From positions 6,944,001 to 7,008,000 of the forward strand of contig NC_084726.1 of assembly GCF_033807575.1 (NCBI RefSeq): a stretch of DNA of 64,000 nt. The letters run 5' to 3'. The position numbers were made by a program, and so were the translations under genes. Below, one piece after another: positions 22,101-37,100 of this stretch (position 1 is its first letter; every line of letters begins with the position of its first letter). A model generated the notes under the pieces. That model worked only from the letters and a program-made list of their open reading frames with translations. It was not told the DNA's origin and did not search any database. Source of the DNA: Cydia pomonella (taxonomy: Eukaryota > Arthropoda > Insecta > Lepidoptera > Tortricidae).

Positions 22101-25100
22101 AATTGCAGTTGAAGAAGCAAGAGCGACGTGAGGAATTCAAACGGAATGTATATATCATTTGAATTTTTAATTTCACCAGCCCAACACAAGTGCATCTGAT
22201 ATTAACTCTATACCTACCTACATGGTTCGCAATCAAACTTAAAATAGTTATGTTATATTATGTAATTTGTCTTGTTTTTGTTTACGAGTAGTTGAATAAA
22301 CATCTGCGTAATATAGTTATAATCCTAAAAATGCTGAACTAACTTCAACATCAAGCCGATCGGTTCCGAACCTCCCTCAGGTTACATGTCATAACATGTA
22401 ATTCGGTGGTGCTATGGCATAAGCTTCATGAGAATCATGAGGGACATTTGATAAATTTCGCTCAAGGGAGCATTTTTTATTTTGATGTCGTTTTTTTAAT
22501 TTTTCTTAGATTTCGATAAAATTCGGTGGATAGGATGGTGGTGAGATCCTTCTTCTGTTAAACATAAGCGCAATTTCACCGTTTGTCCTAAAAAATCTTC
22601 CACTAAGTTACGGAAGACGATAGGAATTTTCCGTAACTCAATGGGAATTTTCATACATTGTTTTTAAATTTTATCCCACATTTGGATTTCGTGTTTTTAT
22701 TCTGATCAGAATAAGGCGCTTTTCAAAACTAACATTTTTTATCAAAATCTAAAAAAAAATGTTAAAAAATTGGCCGTAAAAAGTGTGCCCTCGTTTTGAG
22801 AAGTATTTAAAGTATTTTTGTTAGGTCCTCCTAAAAAAACAAGTTAAAGTGTGAGGGTAGAATAAGTTTTGTAATAGGGAATATTTTCTATTTAGTCAGC
22901 ATAGAACATATTTTAAGGCATTGTTTATGTATGTATATAATACCTACCTAGGAATTATAATAATAATTTAAAGTGCCCATATTAGTGAAATGGTAATCCT
23001 TCCGCCCCGATTCAAATAAAACTTTCAATCATTTGCTCTTTTCGTAAAAATTACTTCTTTAGTCATTCAGCTGCCACAATGGGTACAATGGGGTACAAAT
23101 GTGCACAATGGGTACAAGTTTGGGGCACTAATCCGTTCGGGCCGTGGTGGAGCACGGATGGAAACGATCTTTGGCGTGATTCGGGTTTTTTGGAGGTTAG
23201 GTTTCGATAGCTAGTCGTAAACGTTCAACGAGTATTCGTAACTAGCGCGTTGAAATAGCTATTGCCTTGGGCCTTGCCAAGATGTCAATAGAAAACGTCA
23301 ATCGAAACTTAAATAGGTAGAAATATTGACGTGACTTTTTGTAGAATTTATCAACCCGATATAGGTATATTTTCTTTTGTTTTGCGTTTGTCGATTTGAA
23401 AGTTTGTGATTAGATAAATAGCCGTGACAGAACACCATATAACTTGTGGTAGTTCAGGTAGTATCGGTAATTATTGACAGAAAAAGGTCATATAGTACGA
23501 ACCTGCTTCTTTTTTCTAAATCTAATAATGGCTGTGATGGTGACGACGACATACTATTGTTTGTAGAAAACAACAAATATTTATAAGGATTTGAGAGCGT
23601 TAATTAATTAATCAAGTATAATAATTTTTCAGTCAATCTTTTTTTTATATTATAATATAATTTGTGCTGCGTTTATGTTTATGCTGTAAGTTTATATTCT
23701 GTAGGTATATAGGTTCAAACTTTCTTGCTATCTCTGCTACATAAATAGTAAAACTAAGTTCAAGAAAATTTCCGAGCTAATAAGTACTACAGAGGGGCCC
23801 TAATCTTTTATCCAACAACAATAACTACAAAAGACTGCACTATGACTCACAAGATCGTTATAAAAATAATTAAACTCATGTTTGTCCAATTATGTTGTCG
23901 ATTAGATCTTCTATCGTCATCTTATCTCGCTAACGAGGCGCTGTCGGCGGCCATTTTGTATTGTTTGTTATGTTGGCTGAAATGAAAAGCTGCGCGCTTT
24001 GTATTAGACTATGGTTTTACTTGTCGACTGAACGAAGTCAACTAATGGGCTCCACAGCCGTCACCGATAATTGCATGCGATTTGCGATAGGTACATTATA
24101 AAAATAATATGATTTGTTGCAAGCTTTGTGGAGCTCTTAAGGGTGGAAATCAGGTTTAGAAAGTTTGGGTTACGTGTACTTGGTAAACGCGTAATATGAA
24201 TAACATAATGTTTAAGTACTAACACATTCCACATTCCAACGGGTTATGAACATAGTACTAGTAGTCTAGTAGTAGGCTCAAACATCACGCTCAAGCTCAA
24301 CCGACAGTGGGTTTAATACAACAGTCGCACCCCTTTAGAAGCAAGTTTAATTACTCTAGAAGATCAGAAAATTTGGAGTGAACTCCGCGGTCATAAACAT
24401 CTTAACATGAATTTATTGCCAAAACGTTAAATGACATGGGTTATTTTATTTAAAGTTGTACACTATACTATCTTTTTGTCAAATTTGTGATTTATACGTT
24501 ATTTCTAACTCAGGATCATGAGCTCTTTCGATCCTAATAGGTGAAAAAAATTGTCCCAAAATTTCCGTAAATCTTTTGATCTTTTCATTCCGTTACCGTC
24601 ATACAAAGTCTATAAAAAATGGTAACGGACTGGAAATAAAAACCTTGAGATACTTTTTTCACATGTTCAGATATTTTAAAGTATTTCTAGTATATCTGTG
24701 AGTATGTTTATTGATACAGTTCGATGCTACGCGAGAGGGCCGTGACTATCTCAGCATGTAAGAGCCAATCCGGTTACCTCACTTTATGGGTGGTTTCCCA
24801 TTATACCGGATTATACTTTTTATCTACAGGCTATCTTAACTTAATTGAGAATATCGAAAGAATACAGACAGGGACCGTAAGTGAAAGCTATAAGGGCTGT
24901 TTTGGAACTAGCCTACTTAAAGTAGGGGGGATTTAACGACTCACCACACTCTCGGTATTTTAACGTTATTATCTATAATTATCGGAGTAAATAAGCTACC
25001 GTTTGAAGCTTCTTGGTTTATCGATTGGGATGAGATTTAAGAGATAATCTTAATAGTGTAGATAGAGTTCTTGGCTTTCAACATGTCTCGTAGGAAATTA

Positions 25101-28100
25101 GATTTAACATATTTTAAATTAACATTCAGTTTCAAATTTGAGAAGTTCTATACTTTTTTTTTAATTTGATACTATTGTTTGGCAAGCCATTTCAGTTAGT
25201 AGAAAATGGCGAAAAATTAAAAAATATACGCGCGAAAGGTTGTCATCCCATAGAAAATCCATACGTCAAAAAATTCCGTAAGATTCGATATGGATTGGAT
25301 ATGTTTGTGTCAAAAGTCACGTTTTTATTTGAAGAAACGTAACTTATGACACAGATATGTAATCCATGTCGTATCTTTAGCAAATGTTTGACATATATTA
25401 AAGTTCGAATCAGGCCGCTATTTCGCAAACTGAAATTACGAAAGTAAAACTTTTATAGTTTTTAGACAGTTACCTGAACTCTAGACTCTGGCAGGTTGAT
25501 CTTGAGCGCCACCTCTTCCCTCATAAAGATGTCGGGGTACCTCGTCTTCCCAAATAACGCCTCCAAAACGTCGAGTTGCGCGCGTGTGAACGTCGTTCGC
25601 TCGCGCCGCTGCTTTCGGGGATTCACTCCTGAGAAAAGGAGACATATTTATTATTATTTATAAATCAAAATATGGATAAATAGAACTAAAAGTGATTTGC
25701 TGTGATACGATAAGTATAAAATTTTTATGAATTTTGGGTAAAGACGGTTAAACAGGCAGACAGACATGATGAAACTACAAAGTTTTTATTGTTGACTTTG
25801 GGTCTGACTTACGGCTTATGGGTACCTATGGGACCCTACAAAGGTACGTCAACCAATTTGATTCCTAGGCCACTATAGAACCATGCCATAATGACTTCTA
25901 CGACAATGCTTATTGAGTGATGCGTGTCAAGTATCTAGTAGTTAAAGCGACAAGGTTCTATAGTGGCCTAGGATTCTAATTCGTTGACTGTACAGAAGCT
26001 CGGTAGCAAACTTGCGAAACAGCTTAAATAGGTATGACTTGCTTGAAGTGTTTGAAATGGATTACAGCAAAATTATGAAGTCTTGTCGTATCTTTTGTAC
26101 CTACTAAGCTAACTATTGTGCATACGATATATTCTGGCTTTCTCTTTTTATAGTAAAGGCAATTTATCAAGCTAAACAAACAAGCTACCAAAACTTATTG
26201 AGTGCTTGTAAACGTGTAATCTTGACAAACAATAACATTCCTTAACTGAAAATGAAAAAGAATTAGTCTATGGCATAGACTCTATACTCTATGGTACACA
26301 AAAGTCGAGACAAGCAGTCTGTCTTTGACCATACATTCAACGTGCATAGACAAAATTAATCTTTTTAAACGTAGTTTCTAGTTGTAGAGATGTCGATTTT
26401 TTCTAAGTTTGGATGTAATTTGAGTTTGAAATATGATGGTATAGTTTTTAATTGTGGGTAGGATTACATGTATTAACATATGACCCGCTTTCGAGTCTGT
26501 TTTGTTGTGTGAATAATGACAGATAAATTCCTAAGTTGAATTGAAAGACATTTTTGTTACGAGTAGGTCGGAGATTTAGTATGTATACAAAACTAAGACG
26601 AGACACATGCGTCTAGCAACAGTAGACCTTTTGTCTATGGTTTTAGAGTTTTGCGAGGTATGGTAAAATGTTGGTAGGGCTTTACACAAGGCACGAGCGA
26701 AGATTGCGTTGCGCGTATACTTTGTCAGTTATAAAATGAAAGTGCTACCAAAGGAATGTCTGTGATAAATTAAAGCATTATGGTTCTATAGAGTTTAATA
26801 AACTTTAATAGTGTACCTAATAGGTAGATTGCAAAAGTGTGTCCATTTTAATTTGATCAACAACAAGTTACTTATTTGAAATAGCCGACGTAAACGAAGA
26901 AAAAGTTGTGACATAAAGATGAAGAGTAACAAAAGCATGAATCTAATATTTAGTATGGATTGGGCTTGGGCATGAGTGGTGGGGGGAACTGACAGAACTT
27001 CCTTTCTGTCTGCTTCTTAAAAGTCCTAAGTGACGTAGACGTTTTTTGTTGCCCACCGTTTTTATGGTGGGCAACAAATAACTCGACCAAATTATATAGG
27101 TTGTTTTTGGTATGTTGTTAGGAATGCTAAAACGAGTTTTTAATTTTGTCACATTGCGTATGTTCTGTCACGGCGGTATACTTGTAGCACATCTATACGA
27201 TCCCAACATCTATGAACAACAACGATCAACATTATATTATTTGAGGAAAGTTTTAAATGTTAAAATTTAAAAATTAAATAGCGTAAAATTAACCGCACAT
27301 GGCGTTGGGCATTCCACAAAACGGTCTTCTGTAGGTAACAAATAAGTGTTTATTTTGTTTGTGTTTGTTTAAGTATGTATATACTTATATGTATACTTAG
27401 AAAACACCCATGACTCAGGAACAAATATCCCTGTTCATCACACAAATAAATGTCCTTACCGGGATTCGAACCCAGGAATATCGCCTTTCATATATAGGCA
27501 AGGTCACTATCCACTAGGCCAGACCGGTCATCACTATGTCGGGGGCGTGAGTAGTATGACAGCTACCTACCGTTAAATTTAAAGCTAAGGTTATCAAACG
27601 TTATCATACCAAATTACGGCTTCTTATTGTTAGCTTTATGAGAAGCGTTAATAAATACGACACATTGCAGTTGTTTGATACTTTCAGTCGTTTCAGCTCT
27701 AGCTTCCATTTAGGCAAGTTCCATGTTTGGATATTTGTTAATAATAAAAAAACAAGACAGAATATACTATTGTTTTTACAAATTTCTTCCTCGCGTTGTC
27801 CCGGTATTTTGCCACGTCTCATGGGAGCCTGGGGTCTGCTTGACAACTAATCCCAAGATTTGGAGTAGGCACTAGTTTTTACGAAAGCGACTGCCATCTG
27901 ACCTTCCAACCCAGAGGGTAAACTAGGCTTGGTTGGGATTAGTCCGGTTTCCTCACGATGTTTCCCTTCACCGAAAAGCGACTGGTAAATATCAAATAAT
28001 ATTTCATACATAAGTTCCGAAACACTCATTGGTACGAGCCGGGTTTGAACCAAATGCAATTCAAATGCTCTTACCACTAGGCCACCAGCGCTTTTCTTAA

Positions 28101-31100
28101 AGAATATACTATTGTTAAAGCTACTAAATTATATATATAAAAATTGATTATACGACTAAATATCAAATTACAAAGGCTTTTTAGTCAGTTACAAAGATAT
28201 CAGTAAGTTCAAATTAGATTCTTATTTATGCAGTTTGAACACGACAGGTACTTAGTTTACGTACTACAGACATGACTTTTTTGGATTAAAACAGTTTGAT
28301 TAAATACAATCTATGGGTTTTTAACCCCGTTGCTGATAGTCTGCAATAGTATTTTAACACATAAAATAAGTTGTAAATTCTAAAATTAATGTGTGATTCG
28401 TAACACAGTAGAGGAATTCGGTCCGTTTTATTATAACTATAACAATAAAATGGAGAATCCGAATACGCACAAATATCCATATTTTAGTAAACATGAAATT
28501 AATAATATTCATCGAAAACTGGTTATAGTGTGATGTAGTCAATTGGAAGTCATTAATTATGATTAGTTTTTTAACAACTTAGTGTGTAGCGTTTTTTGTT
28601 AGGTTATGGTAATTTGCCAATGTCAATGTTGTTAAAACATAATATGTCATAGACAAGAAACGGTTACATGTGTCTTAGCTTTACTATTACTTTCAGAAGA
28701 GCGTTGATCGAAGCGGCGAGGTAATATTGGAACACCAACACTATAGAGTCAGACCAACCCAACTTTACACAGACTGGAAGTTTGACCATAAAATAAATGT
28801 CAAGCTTCTATTAAATTACAGTGGCACTATTGCTACTTAGACGGGCCGGTAAAATCAAGATACCAGATAAGTGAGAATTGTGAGAGATGTAATAAACTAA
28901 TTATATGTAGAAAAACAATAAATATAACCAATTAATTCAACAACGAAAGTGACATTTCGATTATGAAGACTAAATACTCGATAATTTTAACACAATTCTC
29001 CAAAACTGGAAAGGTGAACGACCTAAGCTAATTTATGAGTGACAGCGTAATAATGTCATCTTGGTTGCCTAATAGAGGATAGAGGCAAAGATCAAGTAAG
29101 TTATGATCATTTTACGATCACTTTCGCACGTCGTCGATTATCTAATGGGCTACTTAATGTGTGAACTTGGGCTGATGGCACACTTGACTTACGTTGGTAG
29201 TTTTAATTATGGAAGGTAGACGCAAGGAACAGAATCTCCTTAGGCAGAACTGTTGCAAAAGTGTCCAGCTGTCAGCTATAAATAATAGTTCCAAATCTCT
29301 CTAGAGTAGCGCTAGAGTAGCTAAGAACCTAGGCGTTATTGACGTAGTGAAGTGCGCTGTCTAGAATTAGATTTTTTTCTCAAGTATTCTAGGTATTCTA
29401 GCGCCACCTATTTATGGCTTTTGCCGGACACTTTTTGGTATATGGAGATTCGGTTCCTTGCCTCTACCTTCCATAGTTTTAATGGGGACCTTTATAATGT
29501 TGCCTTGACATTCTTGGACTGAAAAGAAAACCAACGAAGAGGTTTTACATATAGTAGGAGATAGGAGGAGTTTGTTTAGAACTATAGATATAGAAGAGGA
29601 AAGAAGCTTGAACACTTGTTACGACACGACGAATTTATCAAAAACATATTTGAAGGGAGAATTGAAGCAAAAAGGAAGAAGGGGAGACTAAGGAGAGGTA
29701 CTTACATGAATCAAATAAAGGACAAACTCAACGTCGTGTCACATCAGGCTGTCAAAGACCGACACACATTGAAATTGTTGCACCTACAAGAGACTCTTAA
29801 ATGAATGAAAGACGACTAGACCTGCCGGCCTAGTGGGTAGTGACCCTGCATATCAAGGCGATGGTCCCGGGTTTGAATCCCGGTGAGGGCATTTATTTGT
29901 GCGATGATCACGGATATTTGTTCCTGAGTCATGGGTGTTTTCTATGTATGTATATGTACATTTTTAGGCGTAGAGTGGACTCACTTTTAGGATGGCATAA
30001 GCAAGTAGACCAAGTCACAAACAAGCTTAGTAGTGCCTGCTATGCTTTAGAAATTCTTTCAAGTACGTATAAGTATGTATATACATACTTATACGTACTG
30101 TATTGTCGCCTTGTACCCATATTACGCTTTGCTTAGTTTAGTCGAGATCGACCTGGATCGATACACAGATGTGTATGATTGCCCAAATATAAAATAAAAG
30201 TAGGATGATGATGATTCTTCGTTAAATCAGAATAGTCCTCTTAATCATCGAAGCCCATGAAAGTAGTAGGTTTTTAGAGCAGATGTTGAGCGGTAGATTG
30301 CTTTGAAATAAGTTGATAATAGGCTTTAGGGCGTCTTCGGTTACCGCTCATGAAATAAAACTATGTTTATGAATCGGTCTACAACATTAAATAACTTCAT
30401 TCACTCGTTTACCAATCGTATATTTATAATTTGCCCTCTAAATCGCATTAAACGGTGCTACTCCTAATCCTAACTACGAAACTACATCTTTGCAAGCTTT
30501 TTAAACTGACAGGCTTACCATTTAAACTCAGCCTACACCTCGAGTCTATGGAGCGTGAAATTGTTAAGATTTGCATACACGGCGTGTGGGTTTGTTTATC
30601 GTAAACCGATTCCGTGTTTGGATAATTGATAGATTAATTACAATTTGCATTTATGATTTAACATTTAGAAAAGGTCTAAATTTAGCATTTTAGCGATGCT
30701 GCCAGAGTCTGCTCAACTCTTTAAGCGTCGAACGATTAACATATCGAGTTTTGAGTTTGGATAATTCATAGATTATTCATATTTGTATTACCTGCAATTT
30801 TATGATGTACAGTCAGCCAAACTATTAGCTTAGCACCCCTGCATATAAATGGGTATTTATTTTATTTATTTAATCTTTATTGTACAAAAGAAAAACAATC
30901 TTATAATACAAAAGGCGGACTTAATGCCACGAGGTATTCTCTACCAGTCAACCTTAAGGCTAAGCAGAGAGATTGTGAGCGGTGCTACAGTTACAACAGC
31001 AAAAACAAATCAAACAAAAATACATATAATAACATATACATACAAATATTATATATATAAGAGGCGATACATATGAACCTACTAAATAAATACATTAAGG

Positions 31101-34100
31101 GTATGAATGGGTGCCAAGCGAATAACTTTGCTGATTACCTATATACCTACCTGCTTCTTATTTTATAAACAAAATATTGAAATACAATAGTTTGGTGATG
31201 ACACAAGGTGCGATCTGGGCCCTGAACAATATTTTCCATATATACATGACTAGTAGTTGTACTAGTAGTGTGTGCTGTACTGTATTGTACTACAGTTAGT
31301 TCAATAGTTTCTTTGCTGGGACCTCTTAGAATCAATGTATTTATCCTACGTTTGGATAATGGCAAAGAGGCAATTCAGCTACAATAAATATTTGTTTTAC
31401 TCGTAGAATGTAGTGAAACTCTCAGTAAAGGCGTCAACATCAGATACCGATTCGAGCTCTTTGTCCGCCGTATGACAACCATTTTAAAATTAGCCTATCA
31501 GCCAATCTCCCAATAACCAAACACGATGGAGAAATTCGACCCAAAGCGAAACCACCATATTATCGGCTCCATCGCTTTCGTAACGAGACACGAATATACC
31601 ATTAGCACCATAGACAACCCCGCCGTAAACAAGCGGTAGCTATCAGAAATCGGGCATAGAGATAAAAATCTAAAAAAAAACTACGTCATGTCATGAGGAT
31701 TAGCCCCTATTGTGAGCTACGACAATTGAAATACATCCGTCCTTTTCCGACCCACGTCAGATTTGAAGTTAGAGAGGGACAGATGTCAGTCTATTTATTT
31801 TCACTTCTCTATGGCTAGGTAATGTGACAGTTTCGTATGAAATGTTTGTTTGGACGTCGTTTGAATGGACGGTTCGGTTGTATTATTCGATTTTAATCCC
31901 GTATCGGTCTTGTAACGATTTTTCGATGCGCGCGCTTGGTACGAGCTCGCCAGCTCGGAGGTATGCGAGGGAAATTGTTTCAGGAAAATGCGGTTTGCGG
32001 TTTCGATATTTTGAATACATTTCACTGTTACGTCAGTGCTCTAATAGGCTAGCATTCGTTTGTTACTTTACGAAAGAATACGAGCGACGAATACAGCAGA
32101 CTATTAGTTTCCCATACATGTTTAAGATATTATGTATAACGGCCGATCTTTTCAGTTTATCATTAAATTAACTTTAATGAACATCTCCATTCATTAAAAA
32201 AAAGAAACAGCAATTTAAGGTTTGAATCATGGAAATAAATTCATTGGCCATATCATGCATCATCAAACATGTTTAAAATCATAAAAATAAACAACGCAGT
32301 AAGCATAATTAACTATTGCACATTGTAAATTACATTATAATATACCAAACAGCTTATTTTATACTAATATGTGTACGCACTTAAATCCGTTTAAGTTGAC
32401 CAAATATAGCAAAAATGTATAGATATTATACCCACAAATCTAGTAGGTATCTATATCTACCCATTAAAAAAACTTTTAAAGTCATGACCATTAACTCCAA
32501 AAATCTACAGCACGCGCCATCACCACCTATTAGCATCGGCAAACACATTATCTCCCGTTTTTCACGGAGTTTGACCGACCCTCCCTATCTGCTAATGATG
32601 TGTAAAATATTCTCAAACGCCCTCACAATAAGACCCGCGATTTGAACAGTTTTAGACCTTAATACTACATGAATAAGAATGTTGATAGGCGAATTTAAGA
32701 AACAAACTTAAATGCACCTGTTTTGGAGATTTTAAACTTTAAAATTAGCTAAATAAGGGTGTTGATAGGCGTTTCAAAAGTTTGTATCCGCACAGCTGCA
32801 ATCGCTGACATCCGCCATTTTGAGCTCTAATGTCATGGACAACTTTTTATAGAGGGAACGTCAACTGTCAGTTTGACAGTCTTGAAAGGGTGATGGTCGT
32901 TTGTTTTTAATCCGGGATTGTTGTTTTAGATCAGGGAGTTGCCAGGATATTTTAAATTAGCTGATTAAGATTTTGCATCAGATTAGAATTCACTTTGGTC
33001 CGAATAATTGGACTGTTGAATGCATCTGCTGTTAATCTCTGTGCATTTTATAATTGATAGTGAATATAATACAAACAAATCTTTTAGGCACGATTAATCA
33101 TTGCTTACAGATTGAAATTATACCTATAGTCTGTCAAGCAATTTCCGTCAGTAGGAAAGAGCGGCAAATTCACGAAGTATTAGTCTTCGCAAAAAAAATG
33201 AATGTTGCGCCTTTTTCTACTGACAAAGTTGATTAACAGATAAATAATAAACCTAGGACCTACTGACTTTTAAAAATATTTTCTTAAATTAAATTTCTCA
33301 TTCCTTTAAACCAACCCATTACAATGGAATTTAAGTGAGAAAAATATGAACATAGGTGGTTATACTTAATTCAATTCAATTACAATTACATGTTATCATA
33401 AAATTCAATCAAAATTTAAAAAAAAATTGCCACTGTGCTATGGAGCTGAATCCATCGCCACAGTATCGGGGGATTACCTCCTGAATCATCGATTTCCTAC
33501 GGGCTTGAAAGGAACAGTCCCTAGATATACTTAAGGTGATACAAAATATCTAATCAAGCTCTCTATCTAACGATAGGTAGAGACGTGTTAAAATATTTGT
33601 GACTCTGTACAGGCATTCACATATTAAACATATTTAAAAAAAAGTCAATTTTATTATAACATACCAAATTTGACGTTTCATGTAGCAGTGCCGTCTGCAA
33701 TATTACCTACTGCTAATGTATTACAGTGTAGCACTGGTACAGGAAATGTCAATATCAATGATGGTGCCTGTATTTCTGATATTTGCTGCTGCAATGCATT
33801 CGGCAGTAATACTGCACCAGTATCTAACGTTAGTCCAGTTTCCATCCGTTTGTTACATTTAAGCCGATAATTATCAAAAGGAAGGAGTCCGTCTATAAAT
33901 TAACTTGAATAGGACAAAGTGAGGGAGTGCCATTTTAGTTAAGACTAAGTTAAGTTGGCAGCGTTTTTGATAGCCCAGACTGTGCAAGTGTTAAGTAAAC
34001 GTCATAATTTCATAGGAGCTTGACGTTTAAAATAACTCTTGCACAGTCTGGGCTATCAAAAACGCTGCCTACTTAGCTTGATCTGGCTCTAGTAATTTCT

Positions 34101-37100
34101 ATTTCCATTCAGTTCACTTAAAGTTCAATATAAACAACAGATTTCAGCCTATGAGAATCGCCCCAGGTGCTACCTAGTGCCCACGCCAGCGTAAACGTAC
34201 TCCCAAAATACATAGCCATTTATCCAAGCTACACCCACCGAGGGTTGCCAGCCTATAAATCATGTTAACACATAAATTGCGTTGGCAACACAGCCCTAGG
34301 GGACGCGACAAGTTGTGACAGATTAGCAAACGAAAATAACCAAAACTCCTGCGAAACTCAACCGTGTTTTCGGGTCAATAAAGTTGATTTTTGGTTAAGT
34401 GTTCAGGTTGGGATACTAGGTTTTATTACCATCATAATGTTGCCAGTGTTAGGGCTCTAACTGAATTGGTGAATTGAAATTTATCTAATAAATTATTGCT
34501 TATTTGTTGTAGCGGGGGTAATGTGTGGAAGCATTAGATTATTCTGGGTTACATGTTAATGGAGGTGTTTGCTCGGTTTCGGTGAGAGTCATTGGTTGGG
34601 GAGGATTTTTAAGACGGGACGTTATGTTTTCTGTTTCAGTTTAGTTCAAGGGGGAGCTCCAGTCAGCGTTTCCTGCTGCAAGAACTAGGAACAGGAGATT
34701 ACTTAGAGTGACAGAGAAAAATGCCCGCAATTGACGAACTTCGATTTTCGCGGTTATAGCCCAGATGCTAAGTCAAAGTATGCACGCAAACCAGCTCATA
34801 AAGCAGCGACCTCTGCCACTCTGTTATGTGTTTTCTGTTGAAAAAAATCATTAAATGATATAAAAAAACTCATACATTAACCTCTTTTCTGTGTATGATA
34901 AGGATACTGCCGAATTTTTAGTTATATTTTTGCATTTTTTACTCTATACAGCAGAAGTCCAAACCGAGATTTGAGCCCACGATTGTAGACCACCACACAC
35001 ATAATATGTATGTAGGTTAATTCTAAAATATCTAACGATATCTGAAGGGCTAAGATGGTCCGCTCTTTATCATTTGTCACCATGCCTGTTACGTTCTATG
35101 TTCTAATAAGTATGTAAGTGCGAAAGTGACACATGACATGACAGGTGATAAAAATGCAACAATGATACCGCTGCTGCAGTTATTCATATTGTGAACTACT
35201 AAGTTCACAAACACCCGTGATATCAAAATTTTGATTCAGTTTAGTGTAATGGATCGTAATTACTACTATTATCTTACTTAGCTAATTACGCACTATACTT
35301 AAAGAAATAAAACTATTATTGAAACGGTTGGTTCCTAAATAAAGGTTTTTAATATGACTTATACGTGCACCTCACGGAATAGTAATCTAGTAGTATAGAT
35401 AAGGGTTGAAATACACTTAACATGCAGCCAACAATTTCAAGTGCAATGTGAAAGTATCTATGTTTATCTTCACGCCCCACGCCGCACGTGCCGGCGCGTG
35501 CCTCGACTTTATCAGGTAGTGCACTTCGGCCAATTATGGATGATAATAAGAGCTACTGTAGGGCATTATGATGATTTTATTATGGTGAAACGACGTCGCC
35601 CACTCTTAGTTCTTAATAAGTTTTTGCCAAATATTTCAAGCTTTTATCGCTGACGGTACTTTTCTTTTCACAGGCAACAGGCACAGCACAGGCACACACA
35701 CACACATCACAGAGTTTTTTTCGTTGAAAAAATCCTAAAAACCCCAAATACAATTTGTGTACGTTGTTTTATCACAGAGTTCCTAAGGCTACCTCCTGTC
35801 TCAATCGTCAGATCAGCTCGATGGTACCCGACTCACATATATATGTATGCAAAATTTCAGCTCAATCGGAAACCGGGAAGTGGGTCAAATTTAACTTGCA
35901 AGATTTGATTACAGACAGACAACGGGACAGCTGAAACTAAATAAAAACTTGTAAAAATGGCGACCTACTAGCTCTCCGAAATATGTCACGACTACGACAC
36001 GACACGAAGCGAAACCATCATATATTCAAATTCAAAATTATTGTACGTCTTGATATTTAAGTTCGTAGATTTCCTATGATTACCTCGATAAGGCATACAT
36101 GTAAAGCACCAGTTATCACAGTCAAGTTATTTAGGTGAAATGTGATACAAAACAAAACCTTTTACATATATTTTACTCATATTTTCAAGGTTCTATTCCT
36201 TCTCATTTAATACAAAACACCTGAAGCGTATTAGACTGCTGTTAACTCTATGCGATTCTGAATACGATCCTCACTTTCACCCCTATAAAATCTGACTACC
36301 ATCCCTACCAGCCACACTAACACCATCTAACACCTACCCTCACGCTCCACAAACATACCATGTTGACTTTACAATCACTAGCCTGTAGCGGTGGAAATGA
36401 GAAAATAGGCATGTAAAATCTACAGGCTTTCCACTTCCCATGCTCTCTATTTCTGGTTGGTTCCTAGCTGATTGAAAAAACACTTGCGAAAATAGAAATC
36501 AAGTTTTAGAGGCAGTGTAAAAAAATATCGAAAAAACATCGTGGACGTTTGCAAGTCCCAAGGTGAGCGTAGACGAGTTGATGGTGGTCTTTTAAAAACA
36601 TGTAGGTAAAATATTTTGTTGAAAATTGTTAATGATTAAATTGACTGTACCTCTCGAGTGCCGCGATTTATTTTTCAAATAATTTCCTCGTACGCGGATC
36701 CGCGTTATACGAGCGCTTAATACAGCCATAAATGATAAGAAAGAGAATCTTCAGGTACGATATAGCCAAGAAGAAGAAGCTAACAGTATTGTATAAAAGT
36801 GTGACATAGCATGTATAATAATTATAATAACATTACTTATAAGCGCCTTGGTTTATTAGACTGTAAGCTTATTTGCGAATAAAATCGAAAAAGAAAAAAA
36901 AAAACAAGCTTTATGCTATGCTTGATAAAACAAACTAATCAATCCATGACCATCGTAGCTATACTTGGCGCAAAACTAAGTGGCGAGTCAGGTCATAATG
37001 CCATCTCTTTCACTCTTGGTTGGTCTTAACAAAGGTAAAGGAGATAGCATTATGATCAGTGGCCAGTTAGTTTTGCGGCAAGTATAGTAAAACTGGACAA

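Larger units (their letters stand above)
21069..25473 (-). other. otd intron 2 (4405 bp)
   Basis: Splits the homeobox between positions 46 and 47. Contains a MITE (21301-21422), a possible enhancer with a diverged 60-bp duplication (21819-22125), a short imperfect repeat of ACAATGGGTACA (23075-23118) and a MITE fragment next to exon 2 (25258-25419). The rest, roughly 22130-25240, is AT-rich with nothing recognised. Confidence 0.85.

Noticed and set aside
31824..32171. 115-codon frame with a 74-codon frame opposite
   Set aside because: No recognisable motif and no splice or start context; the two overlapping frames fit a CpG-richer patch rather than a gene.
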